Source: Calvatia gigantea
Lineage: Eukaryota; Basidiomycota; Agaricomycetes; Agaricales; Lycoperdaceae
Length of the DNA: 64,000 bases
Direction: 5' to 3'
Assembly: GCA_025093985.1 (NCBI GenBank)
Contig: JACAAK010000003.1
Location: 2,046,001 to 2,110,000 of the forward strand
Positions 36,601 to 47,345 of this stretch are shown here, one piece after another. The position numbers and the translations under genes were made by a program. The first letter of the stretch is position 1, and each line of letters starts with the position of its first letter. The notes beneath the pieces were generated by a model. It ran no database searches and had not been told where the DNA came from. It worked only from the letters and a program-made list of their open reading frames with translations.

Positions 36601-36939
36601 CGAGGGGTCGGGAGACTCTGCTGAAAAATTCCCTGACGTAAAAGCAACCGTATCTTTGCACCTTTGAACGGCGGGCTCTGTTCTCGCAAGGCCAACTTGC
36701 AGAAGCGCTCGTTGCACGGAAATGTCGTCAACAATGCGGTCGACGCATGCAGCGGCTACCCAGAGGTCATCTTGAACTTGCCCTAGCATATCACGAACAA
36801 TGTCAGGCGTAAGATTTGCGTCGGAAACAGATGCCCATTGCTCGAAAGGATTCGCTGAAACCGGGGTCATAATGGGGGATGGGATTTGGGTACGTTTGTC
36901 GGACACGTACAGACCATCAAAATGATCCGACGTCATCAT
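33617..36939 (-). CDS. SEC39: Sec39-domain protein (Dsl1 tethering complex; NBAS-like)
   Basis: Sec39 acts in the Dsl1 complex, which tethers COPI vesicles returning from Golgi to ER; the animal counterpart is NBAS. Three exons; ATG at 36939 (MMTSDHFDGLYVSDKRTQ). Long helical protein with ANLTPDIVRDMLGQVQDDLW at the start, a strongly acidic patch (EDEVDEDWDDPW), then typical Sec39 text: FLTSDLLVSACKLV, LRVLECIPEYARPSEY, VHQLTTWYTHRVNQIINSTG, SRLVYDTPHADEMPDDWTL, YNSTPK-like and YDYILTSPLEFAASIF, LYDNASSGNYKVGDMQLAYD and LTKDRLTLISGVLSSN. The C-terminal ~130 residues are disordered (SPPLLSTPDAAALASRTFRN). More than 3 kb read without a frame break. Confidence 0.85.
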
Positions 36940-37225
36940 CACTGCCCTGCCTTATTTTGTAACTACAACCAACTTCTGCCTTATTTCTATTGCTTCAACT
37001 GACTTAAAGGTTAAAGCGTGGTCCAAATGGACTGGAATGTTGTATTATGTTACCTTCCAATTTTCTGCACCAAACCATCAAACTCCGTCTCACCGCTGAC
37101 AATCTTACATTGTGGCTGTCCTTTAAGCTTAAACGTTGGGGACTTCAAACTTTCGAATGGAAGGGATACACCAAGACCCCATCCGTATTTACGAATACAC
37201 TTTAGACGTGGTGTAACTTGATAGG

Positions 37226-38219
37226 TCAACTGTATGCAACTGGGCATTCTCTTGGCTTCTGAGCCCAAAACATAACCCAGGTGGTCCCAGATCCTGGTGT
37301 AGAGTCAAACTCCTCCGAAGCCTGTTCGAGTAGCTTAGTCATATTCAGCCTCACTATTTATGAGCCCAAGGCCGCCGTGTTTTAACATAGGGGTTTTCAA
37401 CCCATGCATGACCCCCAGTAGATTCTCTTTGCCATCAACACCATCCTGGCCTGCCCAGACCCCAAGTGGGGTTTTGCGGGCATCCTGATACAGGTTGATG
37501 AAACCACTTTCCTTGAGAAAGTCGGGTAGGCGTTTAGTGACGTTGCGCCATATTGTCCCTTGTTTGTCGGAAAGCCTGTAGAGCATCTCGAGGTGCTCGG
37601 CGAGAGCAGGACCAGATATCCAAACTTCCATCTCGAGGAGTTGAACCCAACCCCCCGGTTTGAGGACTCGGTACATTTCGCTGATGGCCTGTACCCATTC
37701 ATGTTCGCGAAGACCCGCAATAAGGAGACGTTGGTGGACAACGGTGAATTTGTTGGTCCATTCTGTTGGAAGGTTCGTGACGGAATGGACCTCAAATTTC
37801 ATGTTTGTCGGGTGAGTCAATGGATCCGGGAACAACTTAGGTTCCATATCTGCACCAATGTACCGGGGGTTTGCAAGAGTTTGCCTGGCTAGGTCTTGAA
37901 GCCAGATACCTCAAAAACAACTCAGTACATCTTTCGATCGATCGAGTAGAGAAATTACCAGTGCCAGTACCAATATCAAGGACCCAGTCCTCATCCGTGA
38001 ACTTAACCGGTGCGTGGAGAACTTTATCATCATATGTGCGTAGGAGGAGGTTGTTTTGCAAAGACAGTCTTCGGTTAGGCCACCAGTCAGCCCAAAAAGA
38101 GAGTTCGAGAACCTACTGAGGTCTCACCTCTGGTATTCCTCCGCGTCGTGAGGAAGGGAATATGCGGTTCCATCAACTTTCGTATAATTCCGCTGTGTAT
38201 GGTGTTTTATTTCTACCAT
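37226..38219 (-). CDS. class I SAM-dependent methyltransferase
   Basis: Starts MVEIKHHTQRNYTKVDGTAY (ATG at 38219), then LPHDAEEYQRLSLQNN, SAM motif I VLDIGTGTGIW, post-I ADMEPK, a motif-IV region FTVVHQRLLIAGL and EMYRVLKPGGWVQLLE. The C-terminus reads SEAEYDKLLEQASEEFD and TTWVMFWAQKPREC once one extra base (plus-strand 37337, between GAC and AAG on the coding strand) is skipped; otherwise it stops at 37335. This is the fungal family that also includes LaeA-like and TAM-like enzymes; the substrate is unknown. Whether it methylates a small molecule or a protein cannot be told. No biosynthetic cluster surrounds it. Confidence 0.8.
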
Positions 38220-38541
38220 TTTGTTGACTATTGGTGTGGGAATCTACCTTGTAAACCACAAGGTCGATTTTTATACCAAGAAGTTATTTTCGGAAGAGTG
38301 AGTTAATGATCTCATAGAAGGTTCCCGGAATTGGTCATCTTGGGAAACGGATTGCGGAGTAAAGGAAGCGTGGAAGTGCAGAGTTCAAGTTCGGGGTCAA
38401 GAGACGACAGGAATGTTGGAACACAGTCGCACGCTGTGTGGATTGAATGTAGTGTTCTAGGTGTAAAAGTATATGATCCAAACTTGATATACACTCCGTT
38501 ACCTGCCGTCCTTGGTCTGCCTTGAAGCGCAAGAGTGATGA

Positions 38542-39467
38542 TTAGAACTTGGCAGCAATGCGGAGACCCAATCCAGACTGGCCCACCGATCCTCCAGAAG
38601 GAACGTTGGGCCTATCCTGACAATTGAAGCAGCGGCGACACATAATATTAGAAGAGTGTTTCCTGTGTTGTTGTGTGAGTGTGTTGGTGCCTCAATTAAC
38701 AAGAAGTTCGCGTACCTCATCACGAAGATATTCTCCAACATCGCTGTCATGGCTTGTATCAGAAGAGTAAGACCCTAACCTCGAGCAACTCACGCCTGGT
38801 GGAATACGATAATTGACGTTGGGTTCAATTTTCTTGTATCAACTGTTGACCTTGCAGTCACACCAAACCCCTAAGAAGTACAACAACCGTCTCAGCTGCA
38901 AGGTTCCCGATCAGTGGTCAGCGGACATACCAGCGGGGTATCGTTCATGCTGTACACCACAACGCCCTGGTGCTCTGGTGTATCTTCTGTTATTCGCCCA
39001 AGATGTGCCTTGAGGACATGGTTCCCGTAGAGAAACGGCATTTCGCCGTTCGGCTTTATCCAAACCTATCCGTTCAACACAGCGGCACTCGATTATCTCT
39101 GACGAACTCCGAAAGATGTCTGGGAAGTGTACCTTATATTTTGCGTATTGAGCCAACAAGTCCAGTGCAGTAATATGCAGCTTAAACTTCCCACTCTTAC
39201 TAAATTTTCCGAGGGATGTTCCAAGACTGATGAGATTGGGTCTTGCAACGGATATTGCTAGTCGCATTGACGATTCTGGAACATAAAATACCCTGTCTTT
39301 TTGTAATCGAAAGCAATATGGTTCGTCCGGTCTGTCAATGAGGTGGACAAGATTTTTGCCCTGCAACTTGATGAGGGGTGCGATCAGAGAAGGAAGCAAG
39401 GACTAACGATGTAATTCGCGAGTTTTGTGAAAACTGCCTTCGATTCGTCTTCGGTTAGTGGCCGCAT
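38542..39467 (-). CDS. NIP7: 60S ribosome biogenesis factor Nip7
   Basis: Nip7 is a pre-60S factor with a PUA RNA-binding domain. Exons on the minus strand begin at 39467 ([20 protein letters not shown]), then [135 protein letters not shown]. These match Nip7 end to end. After YLRDE, where Nip7 normally ends within a few residues, splicing joins a further exon for [19 protein letters not shown] and a short end. It is head to head with NRDE2, 186 bp between ATGs. Confidence 0.93.
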
Positions 39468-39653
39468 TTTGTGCAGGGGTCACTGAGGCGCTTGGCTTGA
39501 TGTGCACTGTTGCAAAATCATTTGAAGTTGGAAAAGTTGTGAAGGAAGTGGATTACGTAATAAATAACGTCTTTCACTTTGCGCTTTCGCGCCGATTGTC
39601 GTCAAGGGCTCACTTGGTTGAACACCCTCCTATTTGTTCGAATCGTTGGTCTA
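39468..39653. promoter_or_regulatory. divergent promoter, NIP7 / NRDE2
   Basis: 186 bp between start codons of two nuclear RNA-biology genes. No TATA box seen; a shared promoter is inferred. Confidence 0.45.
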
Positions 39654-42600
39654 ATGTCTGCTCCTTCATTTTCCTCCTTTCCACCGTCATTCTCTTCATT
39701 CCCCGATATTGATCCTGGCCCGAGCAACAGACAACCTATTTCCAGACCAGAACAAAAGAAGAAGCAGAAACACGAGAGATCATCAAGAAACAGGGATGGG
39801 AGAAAGGGTAGGAGCAGAAGTGGGGATAGGGAGGAACGGAAGGATAGGGACAAGTCGCGAGAACACGTTCGGAAGAAGGACAAGGAGAAGGGATCAGAGA
39901 GGAGTCGGGAAAGGCATAAGGAGAGAGAAACGGGACCGAAGAAGGATATCGATAAGGAACTAGACAGAGAACGCAAATCCAAGCACAGGCGTCATGACCG
40001 TAGAGACAGGGATAAAGGTACACATCGCAACAAGTCACCACTCGTTGGCGGCAGTGAGATAAATCGGCTACTTGACCTTGACCTCAAGAAACATGACGAA
40101 TCTTACCGTCTGTACTTCGTTGATACCAGAGGCGATCCCCTTACCCTCCAGTACGGTGGTCTCTATGCGGGCGACTTACCGAGATATCACTTGCATCGTG
40201 GTACGTAATGTCTATTGAACTTGTATGGCGGCTAACGGATAGGAAAGGCGGTAGACAAGTTCTCGGATTGTCTAATTCGTGGACTGTATATCGGAGGTCC
40301 GGCAAAGGGATAGAAGTCGGGGTGAAAGGAACACAGAAGGTTTGTATCTCCTTTGTGGCATTACAAACGCCCCTGACTGGAAGTCCACGCAGCTTGCAGG
40401 CCTTTCAGATTCGAGCACTCGATCCCTTCTTGCCCTTGCTCCAAAACCCCTTCTCCCTCCAGTGACGCCCTCTTCCAAGTACGAGGAAATTGATGGAGTC
40501 ATACGGTTACCTACTCGTCGGGATCGCAAGGACCCAGAAGACTCATACCGTGCTATAACAACTTCTCGGGACGCCAACTCCGACTCCGAATCATCTTCTA
40601 GTTCTTCCGGAGGCGAGTCTGAGGACTGAAACCTCAGACTCTACACCAATGTTATCTTTACACCAGCTTACGATAAAAAACCTGGAGCAAGAGCTCTCCG
40701 AAAATCCCGCAGCAGTGGACAAATGGCTTTCACTCCTCAGCTACACACTATCAACGATCCCAATCACGTCCCGGAATGCAAACAAAGCCCGATCCGAAAT
40801 TACAGTGTCTGTACTATCTCGTGCATTGTCTGCAGATTCAAGAAACTCTTTGTCCAAGTTTCTTCAGCTACGATATATGAAAGCAGGAGAAGAGATTTGG
40901 CCAGAAGATAAACTTAATGCTGAATGGGAAAAAGCGTTGAAAGTCGGAGGGACGGAGATTTGGATGGAATGGTTGGAGTGGCGGATACGCAGTTGTACGA
41001 AGGGTATGGAAGGACTTGTAGAGGACCTTTTGCGCATCTACGCGGCTTTTGGGGACGATAGCAGCGAGACTGGGCAACTGGCAAGGTTGAGAGTGTTCTG
41101 GCGGATGGCTGTCACGCTCAAGTCTGCAGGTCAGGTCGTTGGTTCGGCGTGTGGCGGTTAACTAATTGAATGATCGTTGGGAGCAGGGTTCACAGAGAAG
41201 GCCATGGCTATGTTTCAGGCTCAAGCCGAACTGTAAGTGGTTGGTACACGGTACGGGATGTGCAATCACTCAAACCAGTGTAGCACCTTTAATACTCCCC
41301 AGGACCTCACCAACGCTCCGTTTGAACATCGGTTGGGAGATCTCGAAGAATTTTGGGACTCGGAAAGCCCAAGGGTCGGCGAAGAAGGTGCGCGTGGGTG
41401 GGGCAAATGGTATACTTCAGGCAAAGCGGATGCAGCAACCACCCCAGGCGCTGCGCTGACGGAGCCAGACGCCGAGGGCACCACTCAACTAGACCCATAC
41501 AGACAATGGGCCTTTCACGAGACTCAGCGAGATCTGTCATGCCTTCTTCCAGCTAAATCCTTTGACGAAGTGGCCGAGGCAGATCCCTACTCAATGGTTC
41601 TCTTTTCCGATATCCGCATGTTCCTGTTTGAGATCAAGCACCCAAACGCACGATCTGCTTTGCGGTTGGCATGGCTATCTTTCCTTGGCCTCCATGTTCC
41701 TGGCTTCGCGTCCTCGTTCACAATTGACCGTGAAATTAATTGGGATGATCGATGGAATACAGGATATCTCACAAACCCATCACATCTCAATATCATCTTT
41801 CCAAACGAACCAAACCAAAGGTCGCTCACAACGGGAGCCGCCGGCCGGCGATTTTGTTGGCCGCGAAAAGGAATACGCGAATAGTTTTGGAATCCCTGTT
41901 AGGGAATGGCAAAAGGGTGTCCTGGGGTGTTTGGATATCGCGGTAAGTGCGTTCAAGGATTCGAGGAACTGGTGGAATCAGGAAGATGTAGCTGGAGTGG
42001 ACGTGTTGGTTGTGAGGAGAATATTTGCACAATTGAGGATGGAAAGTATGGATGTGGCTTGGGATGAGTTGGCCCTCGCATTTGAGTCAGCTGTAAATTT
42101 GAAGAAGTAAGCGGCGCGAGATGCTTCATATTTCCATGTGTCATTAATGTTTTGTTAGCTCCCTTAAGTTGTCAAGGTCGCTGGTTTCGACTGCGCAGGA
42201 TTCTTTGCACCATTGGGCGGCTCATGCTCAATTGGAGAGAATGCGCGGCCGCTTGGATGAGTCGAGGAAGGTGTATCAAACCGTTCTTATTGCTTCGAAA
42301 CCCTCCCGTACCGTTGCTGGCTTCTCAATTTTATGGTGGAATTGGGTGGAATTGGAGTGGCTGACCGGTAATAACGAACAAGCTGTGAACATCATATTGC
42401 GTTCGGTGGATGTAGAAGGCAGTAAATCCGGGGTGGCGGTACTGAGAGCAAAGAGGGGACTCGAAGAAGCGGCTGAGGCCCTGAGGCCCTCCCCGGACGA
42501 CGAAGTAAAGATGAAGGAGCGAGAGGCGTGGATCAAGTTACGAGCACTGCTGGAACTCCTCACTGGAAAGGATGTGGCTTCTATGCTTCGAGTTTTTGAC

Positions 42601-43443
42601 CAATATCTGGATGCGAAAACCTGTGGGGATTCACACCACGAAAGCCTGCTCACTGCAAGTCTGGTCTTACTTTACCGCTATGGATTTATCCTCAAAAATC
42701 CAATACCACCGGCGATTCTACGGGAGCGGGCATCACAAGCCTTGAATTCGTATCCTAGTAGCTCGATTATTCTAGGTATTTTCCTTGAAGGAGAAAAAGG
42801 TCAAGGAGTCTGGGGCAGGGTCCGGGAAATGCTAAGAGACGATGAGACGGGAGCAGGAAAGGTGAAGGATGTAGCCAGGCGAGTGGAAGAGGTATGGATT
42901 GCTGGTTGGGAGAAAGGTCGCTGGAAGGGCGAGATTGAACGTACCCGAAGTGGGTTAGCCCGGGGAGTAGAGAGTGAGAGGTGAGCTAATTTCTTAACTT
43001 CTGACCCACGCAGCAGAATTGATGAGACTGTTGTCAGGACCAGAGCCAGCCCAGTGATCTGGAGGGTCTATCTGGAATTTGAGATACGGGCGGGAGAATT
43101 ACAGAACGCCAAGAAGGTTTTGTACCGTGCAATTAGTGAATGTCCACTGCATAAAGGTACGCTCTTCGGCTGCATCACAAGCTTCTGAAATCCACGATCG
43201 GTGTCCAAACAGATTTGTACATGCTGGCGTTTGGAGTGCTTAGGAGCGTGTTTAGTGCTCATGAGCTTAATTCGCTTGCGGATCTAATGGCTGAACGGGG
43301 TTTGAGGCTCCGGAAAAGGATTGGATGAAGTGATGGAAGGCTGGGATATGGAGGGGATACAGGAGCAAGGGGGAGAGTCGTCGGGAGAGGACAGTGAAAT
43401 AGAGTACCGAGCACAGGAGTTGAGACGATTGATGCCATATTAG
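39654..43443 (+). CDS. NRDE2: NRDE-2 family protein (nuclear RNA surveillance, HAT repeats)
   Basis: NRDE2 works with the Mtr4/exosome and spliceosome in nuclear RNA control. Exons about 39654-40200, 40248-40339, 40393-41129, 41187-41232, 41284-42106, 42159-42980, 43014-43156, 43213-43443. The N-terminus has a long Arg/Lys/Asp-rich tract (RSRSGDREERKDRDKSREH) followed by the family start DTRGDPLTLQYGGLYAGDLP and RQVLGLSNSWTVYRRSGKG. The NRDE-2 domain and HAT-type helices follow (VDKWLSLLSYTL, EIWMEWLEWRIRSC, REWQKGVLGCLDIA, FSILWWNWVELEWLTGN, WRVYLEFEIRAGELQNAKKV); it ends ELRRLMPY. Three single extra bases interrupt it: 40627, within 41837-41850, and in the A-run 43314-43317. Confidence 0.88.
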
Positions 43444-43609
43444 ACAATGGATGTGACATTGCATTGTGACAATGTGACAGTTGTTTGGAGCTGTATACGG
43501 CATTGCGTGTGTTTGTTGTGCTGACCACTCTCCGCCTTTCTTCCTCACCTCTGTCCTCGCCGACAGCGCCTATCCGCTGTGCGAGGGGCTCATTGTCTAC
43601 ATTGTCTCC

Positions 43610-43655
43610 GAAAAAAAAAAAAGAAACAGAAACAGAAACAGAAAAAGAAAAAGAA
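43610..43655 (+). repeat. A-rich simple repeat (GAAACA/GAAAAA)
   Basis: A run of A's followed by repeated GAAACA and GAAAAA units, about 200 bp before the Byr4 start. It lies in the probable promoter/5' UTR and may act as a nucleosome-poor tract. Confidence 0.7.
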
Positions 43656-43844
43656 TTGACTTCTTCGCTCTTTCACTACTTCTCCTTTTCTCTCCTTATC
43701 TTACCGATCCCCACACCAACTCTCTCTCTCAGATTACACCGCCGTTGCACCACTTCCACTTGCAACACTCCCCACTTTTTCGTCACTATCTTCTTCCCAT
43801 CCACCCACCACCTTAACACAACCTGCAATTGCACCTCCCTCAAC

Positions 43845-46663
43845 ATGACTACCATTCCCGCTCCCACTCTCGTAGTTCCCCGTGAGGAGTGGCCAGACGC
43901 AGACTTCGACATTCCCGATGGCATGCCAATCACCGCTCCGCCTGACAAAGACGACGATAATCAGGACTGGGATATTGAAATGAACTTTGGTCAAACAGGC
44001 GGTGCAAAGGCTCAGGCCGTCATTGCCGGTATCGCCACTCGATCAGAATTGCTTTCGTCGCTCTCCACCTCCCAATCATCATCATCCATATTCACCATCC
44101 GGCCGCCCGTCATTTCTTCAGAAGACGAGGGCGATGACGACGATGAAGGTGTATCCACCATCAAGGCTACTGGAACTCTCAAGGCAGTGGCGACAGCTTT
44201 TCCCACAACATCGACCATCGACGAAGACTTCGAGGACGGTTTTGCCTTGCCCTCGGATCTCACACAACTTTCTCTCGCTCCCTTATCACTCCATCACCGT
44301 TCTTCAAAAAATTCGTTGGAATGGGGCGACAGGGACCAGACTTCCTCCTCACAATCATCCGATGCCTATTCCACTCTCGGGTTCGCCGACGCCTCGCCAT
44401 CATCCAACTCTGTCTCTTCTGTGTCCTTACCCGAAACTGAAACCGAGGAAGACGAGGAACAAGACGACCTGGAAGGCCTTGTCATTCCTGCTGCCATTTT
44501 CGCCTCCAACAACGGTGGCAAGCAACTCAACAAAATCCTTGAGTTGAAGAAAAAGGCCTCCTATACAACACAACAGGTCAAGGTCGCTCGCCCTGATCCA
44601 GAAGATGATTTTGAGGCCGGACTGGTTCTTGATGACGACGCAGATCTCAGTCCAAGCAGGCTGCTGCAGAACACACAAAACCCTAGGCCCCTTCATCCCT
44701 ACAACCGCAGCAGTAGTGCCCCTCTTCAGCGCTCCCCGTCGACCTCGCTACGGCCACCATCAAGAATGCGAAATGAAAGAGCTAAATCACCATCTGGACC
44801 ACCACCGTCGTCCGTTCGCCAGCTTCAGAAGCTCCGACTATCACCTTCTCCCCCACTGAAACCACCTTCTCGAAGTCACTCAAGCTTTGGAGCCTTCCCA
44901 CCTACCAACAACTCCCTTTCGCCCTCACCTTCATCTACGCTGCTCCTACCTAAACCGGGAAGCTTGAGGGGTCAGAAATCGCATTCTGGTTTGAAGCCCC
45001 CTAGTCCAACGGCAACACGGAAACTTTCCCGCAAAGCATCCCTGTCCTCGTTGTTGGAAATGAGCCATTCTAATGCGCCGGAACCCAGCCCTGGAACCTC
45101 GAAATCTCGTATTGCCCGATACGAAGTACCTACCGCTGCCTCAATTGCCAAAAGCCACAAGAGCTCAACTGGCAAGTCCACAGAGTATACTGTCCCTCCA
45201 ACACGTCCTCACACTCCTTCCTCTAACTCCGCCGCTCTCCGTCTAACAATGCCAACTCAATTGCGATCAAGATCACGGCCTGCACTTTCGCAATTATTTG
45301 TCTCTCCTTCGACATCAGGTGGTACCTCCACAGAGAATAGGTCAACTTCGCCTGTACCACCTGGACCGCCAGCCAGACCTCCATCAAGTTCGTCACTCAG
45401 ACCTTCAAGGGAGCGTTCGCTCAAGGCCTCCGCGATAACGAATCCACTCCCGCCTACACCAACAACGCCACCTGCACCCAAGCTCCTGAAGCGCCCAAAA
45501 CGACAAAAAACCTACGGCGACGGAACAGAACTTGATGGTTTTGACGACCTTCCAACGGATCGCGATAAAGAAAGTCGTTATCGCGTCCAGCCTAAAGGAT
45601 ATGGTAACCGGGTACCCGGGGCCTCCTACCCATCAAAGGCCATATCAACTTCCCCCACCGCCCCCGACAACAAAGGCACAGTGCGAAAAAAGAAACGTGC
45701 GGGGTCAACTGGCAATGGTTAGCACCCTTGCCGACCCCATCATAATTAAAATCCATCAACTCATGTTCTTTTTGTAGATTCAACAATCGCTGCTCTAGCT
45801 CCAGCTATTAACACACTAAGACGGACAAATACCCGTATCGATTTCCCACCAAAGACCCTCCCACCTGCCGAGCCCCTTCCCAAGAAGAGACAAAACGCTT
45901 CACCGTCCACCCAGACGAAGAGAAAACCGACGCTGATTCGGAATCTTGGCGGCGTTGGAGCACCGAAAGGTACGTGGCCCGACATCGAGCAAAGTGAATA
46001 CATGTTTATCATTTGCAGTGGTTGGTGATATGAAATGGAACCCCCACACCCTCCGATGGGAGGGTAATGACCAAGTTCTCAAAGCATTTGACGCCGTTGT
46101 TGCGACGTCAACAAGACCAGCGCTCATCACCCAACTGACCTGGCTCCTCAATAGGATCACCAGTTGGCTCATTTGCATCCGGCGCAAGAAGAGTAGGCAA
46201 CATGATATTCGATCCACAACGAATGTGCTGGATATCAGCGTTGCCTCCAGAAGAAGAGGAGCCCGACGTTTTCGCCAATCTCGCAGACGACGAGAATGAA
46301 GACGCCGAAGCCTCGAAAAGTGGAACCATACGCGCCAGTAACCAACATGTGCCTTCCGAAGCCGGAAGCGCGAATACTACATTATCATCTGCATCGGACT
46401 GTTGTCGTCCGGATCCTCCCAGCCCCGTAAGGAGCCATTCTCGAAGCGGTGTCTCCGACTCCGAGAGCGACAGGGGATCGAGGGCTTCGCTAACCGTTTG
46501 CGATATCGATGATGCATTTGTTGCAGCTTGCAAGGCTGCAGAGGATCGGCACCGCCAAGAAATGAAAGGGTGGCGGACTACACTGTCGAAACATGATGTC
46601 TTCTCTGAATCTGACCGGTCATACCTCTTTGAAATCCGTGCGCTCGCAACGCGCCGATACTAA
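43845..46663 (+). CDS. byr4: Byr4/Bfa1-like septation/mitotic-exit GAP subunit
   Basis: Byr4 (Bfa1 in budding yeast) with Cdc16/Bub2 forms the GAP for Spg1/Tem1, restraining septation or mitotic exit. Exons 43845-45717, 45778-45969, 46019-46663; ATG in MTTIPAPTLVVPREEWPDAD. Family landmarks: DWDIEMNFGQTGGAKAQ and IDEDFEDGFALPSDL near the N-terminus, DDFEAGLVLDDDADLSPS in the middle, long Ser/Pro-rich linkers, then the conserved C-terminal block GDMKWNPHTLRWEGNDQVL and RVGNMIFDPQRMCWISALP. One extra base at 46141 (ACC-T-GGC) breaks the frame between these last two blocks. The C-terminal region ends in charged helices (AFVAACKAAEDRHRQEMKGW). Confidence 0.85.
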
Positions 46664-47345
46664 CACCCCACAATCCTCTTGTTTCTGCCCACCTCTCTTT
46701 CGACTTCCTCTTTTATCATCTCTCTCCGTCTCCATCTTTTCCCAGTCTCACACACTCTTTTATCCGATCCATTGTTTCATACCAGGTTTTCGCCACGCTC
46801 ATACTATATCGCCCTGACACTTTATTACGACCTATCTCTTTGTGACCACTGTCACCCAGGTTTGGGAGCTAACAGAGCTCACTCTCCATCATATTTTCGA
46901 GTCCCTTCACTTTCTTTTCTTTCGATGACACCTTGTTTTGTTTTATTTAATTCTCCCCTCGTACCCCCACCCTCTTCTTTTTCTTTCAGTTGTTCGATTT
47001 TTTCGACATCTCTCCTTGTCCGCTTTTAACAGTAATAGTGATTGCCATAAGACAGACTCGAGCGAAATTGTAAGTTCTTGGCCCTTTCCCCATGTATGCA
47101 ATTTAGTCAAGGGCTTTGTTACACACGACCGATGCAATTTTACAAACCGTTCTACCGGCCTCCAAAAACATAAATGCGAGGTTGTTTGTTCATTGTATTG
47201 ACTGAAGGACGGGAACCTCTCAAAAGTTGTTTACCTCCTGCCTCAATATGTGTACGACACCCTATGATAAGATATGAAGTCATGATGAGAAGCACGGCCC
47301 TACCCCTTGCATCCTCTACTCATATCCCTCAACCGCCGTCTGTAT
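46664..47345. other. intergenic region, pyrimidine-rich
   Basis: 3' UTR of Byr4 and promoter of UreD. Very CT-rich to about 47030, which creates spurious Leu/Ser open frames. No RNA gene or repeat recognised. Confidence 0.5.

Noticed and set aside
33617..36939. Two separate genes (33617-34645 and 34687-36939)
   Set aside because: Two short introns with good sites join them into a single Sec39-domain protein (…AYD|CLGVPLPSE…).
40249..43443. Two or three separate genes in the NRDE2 region
   Set aside because: The pieces match consecutive parts of one NRDE-2 family protein; the apparent ends are single-base frame breaks.
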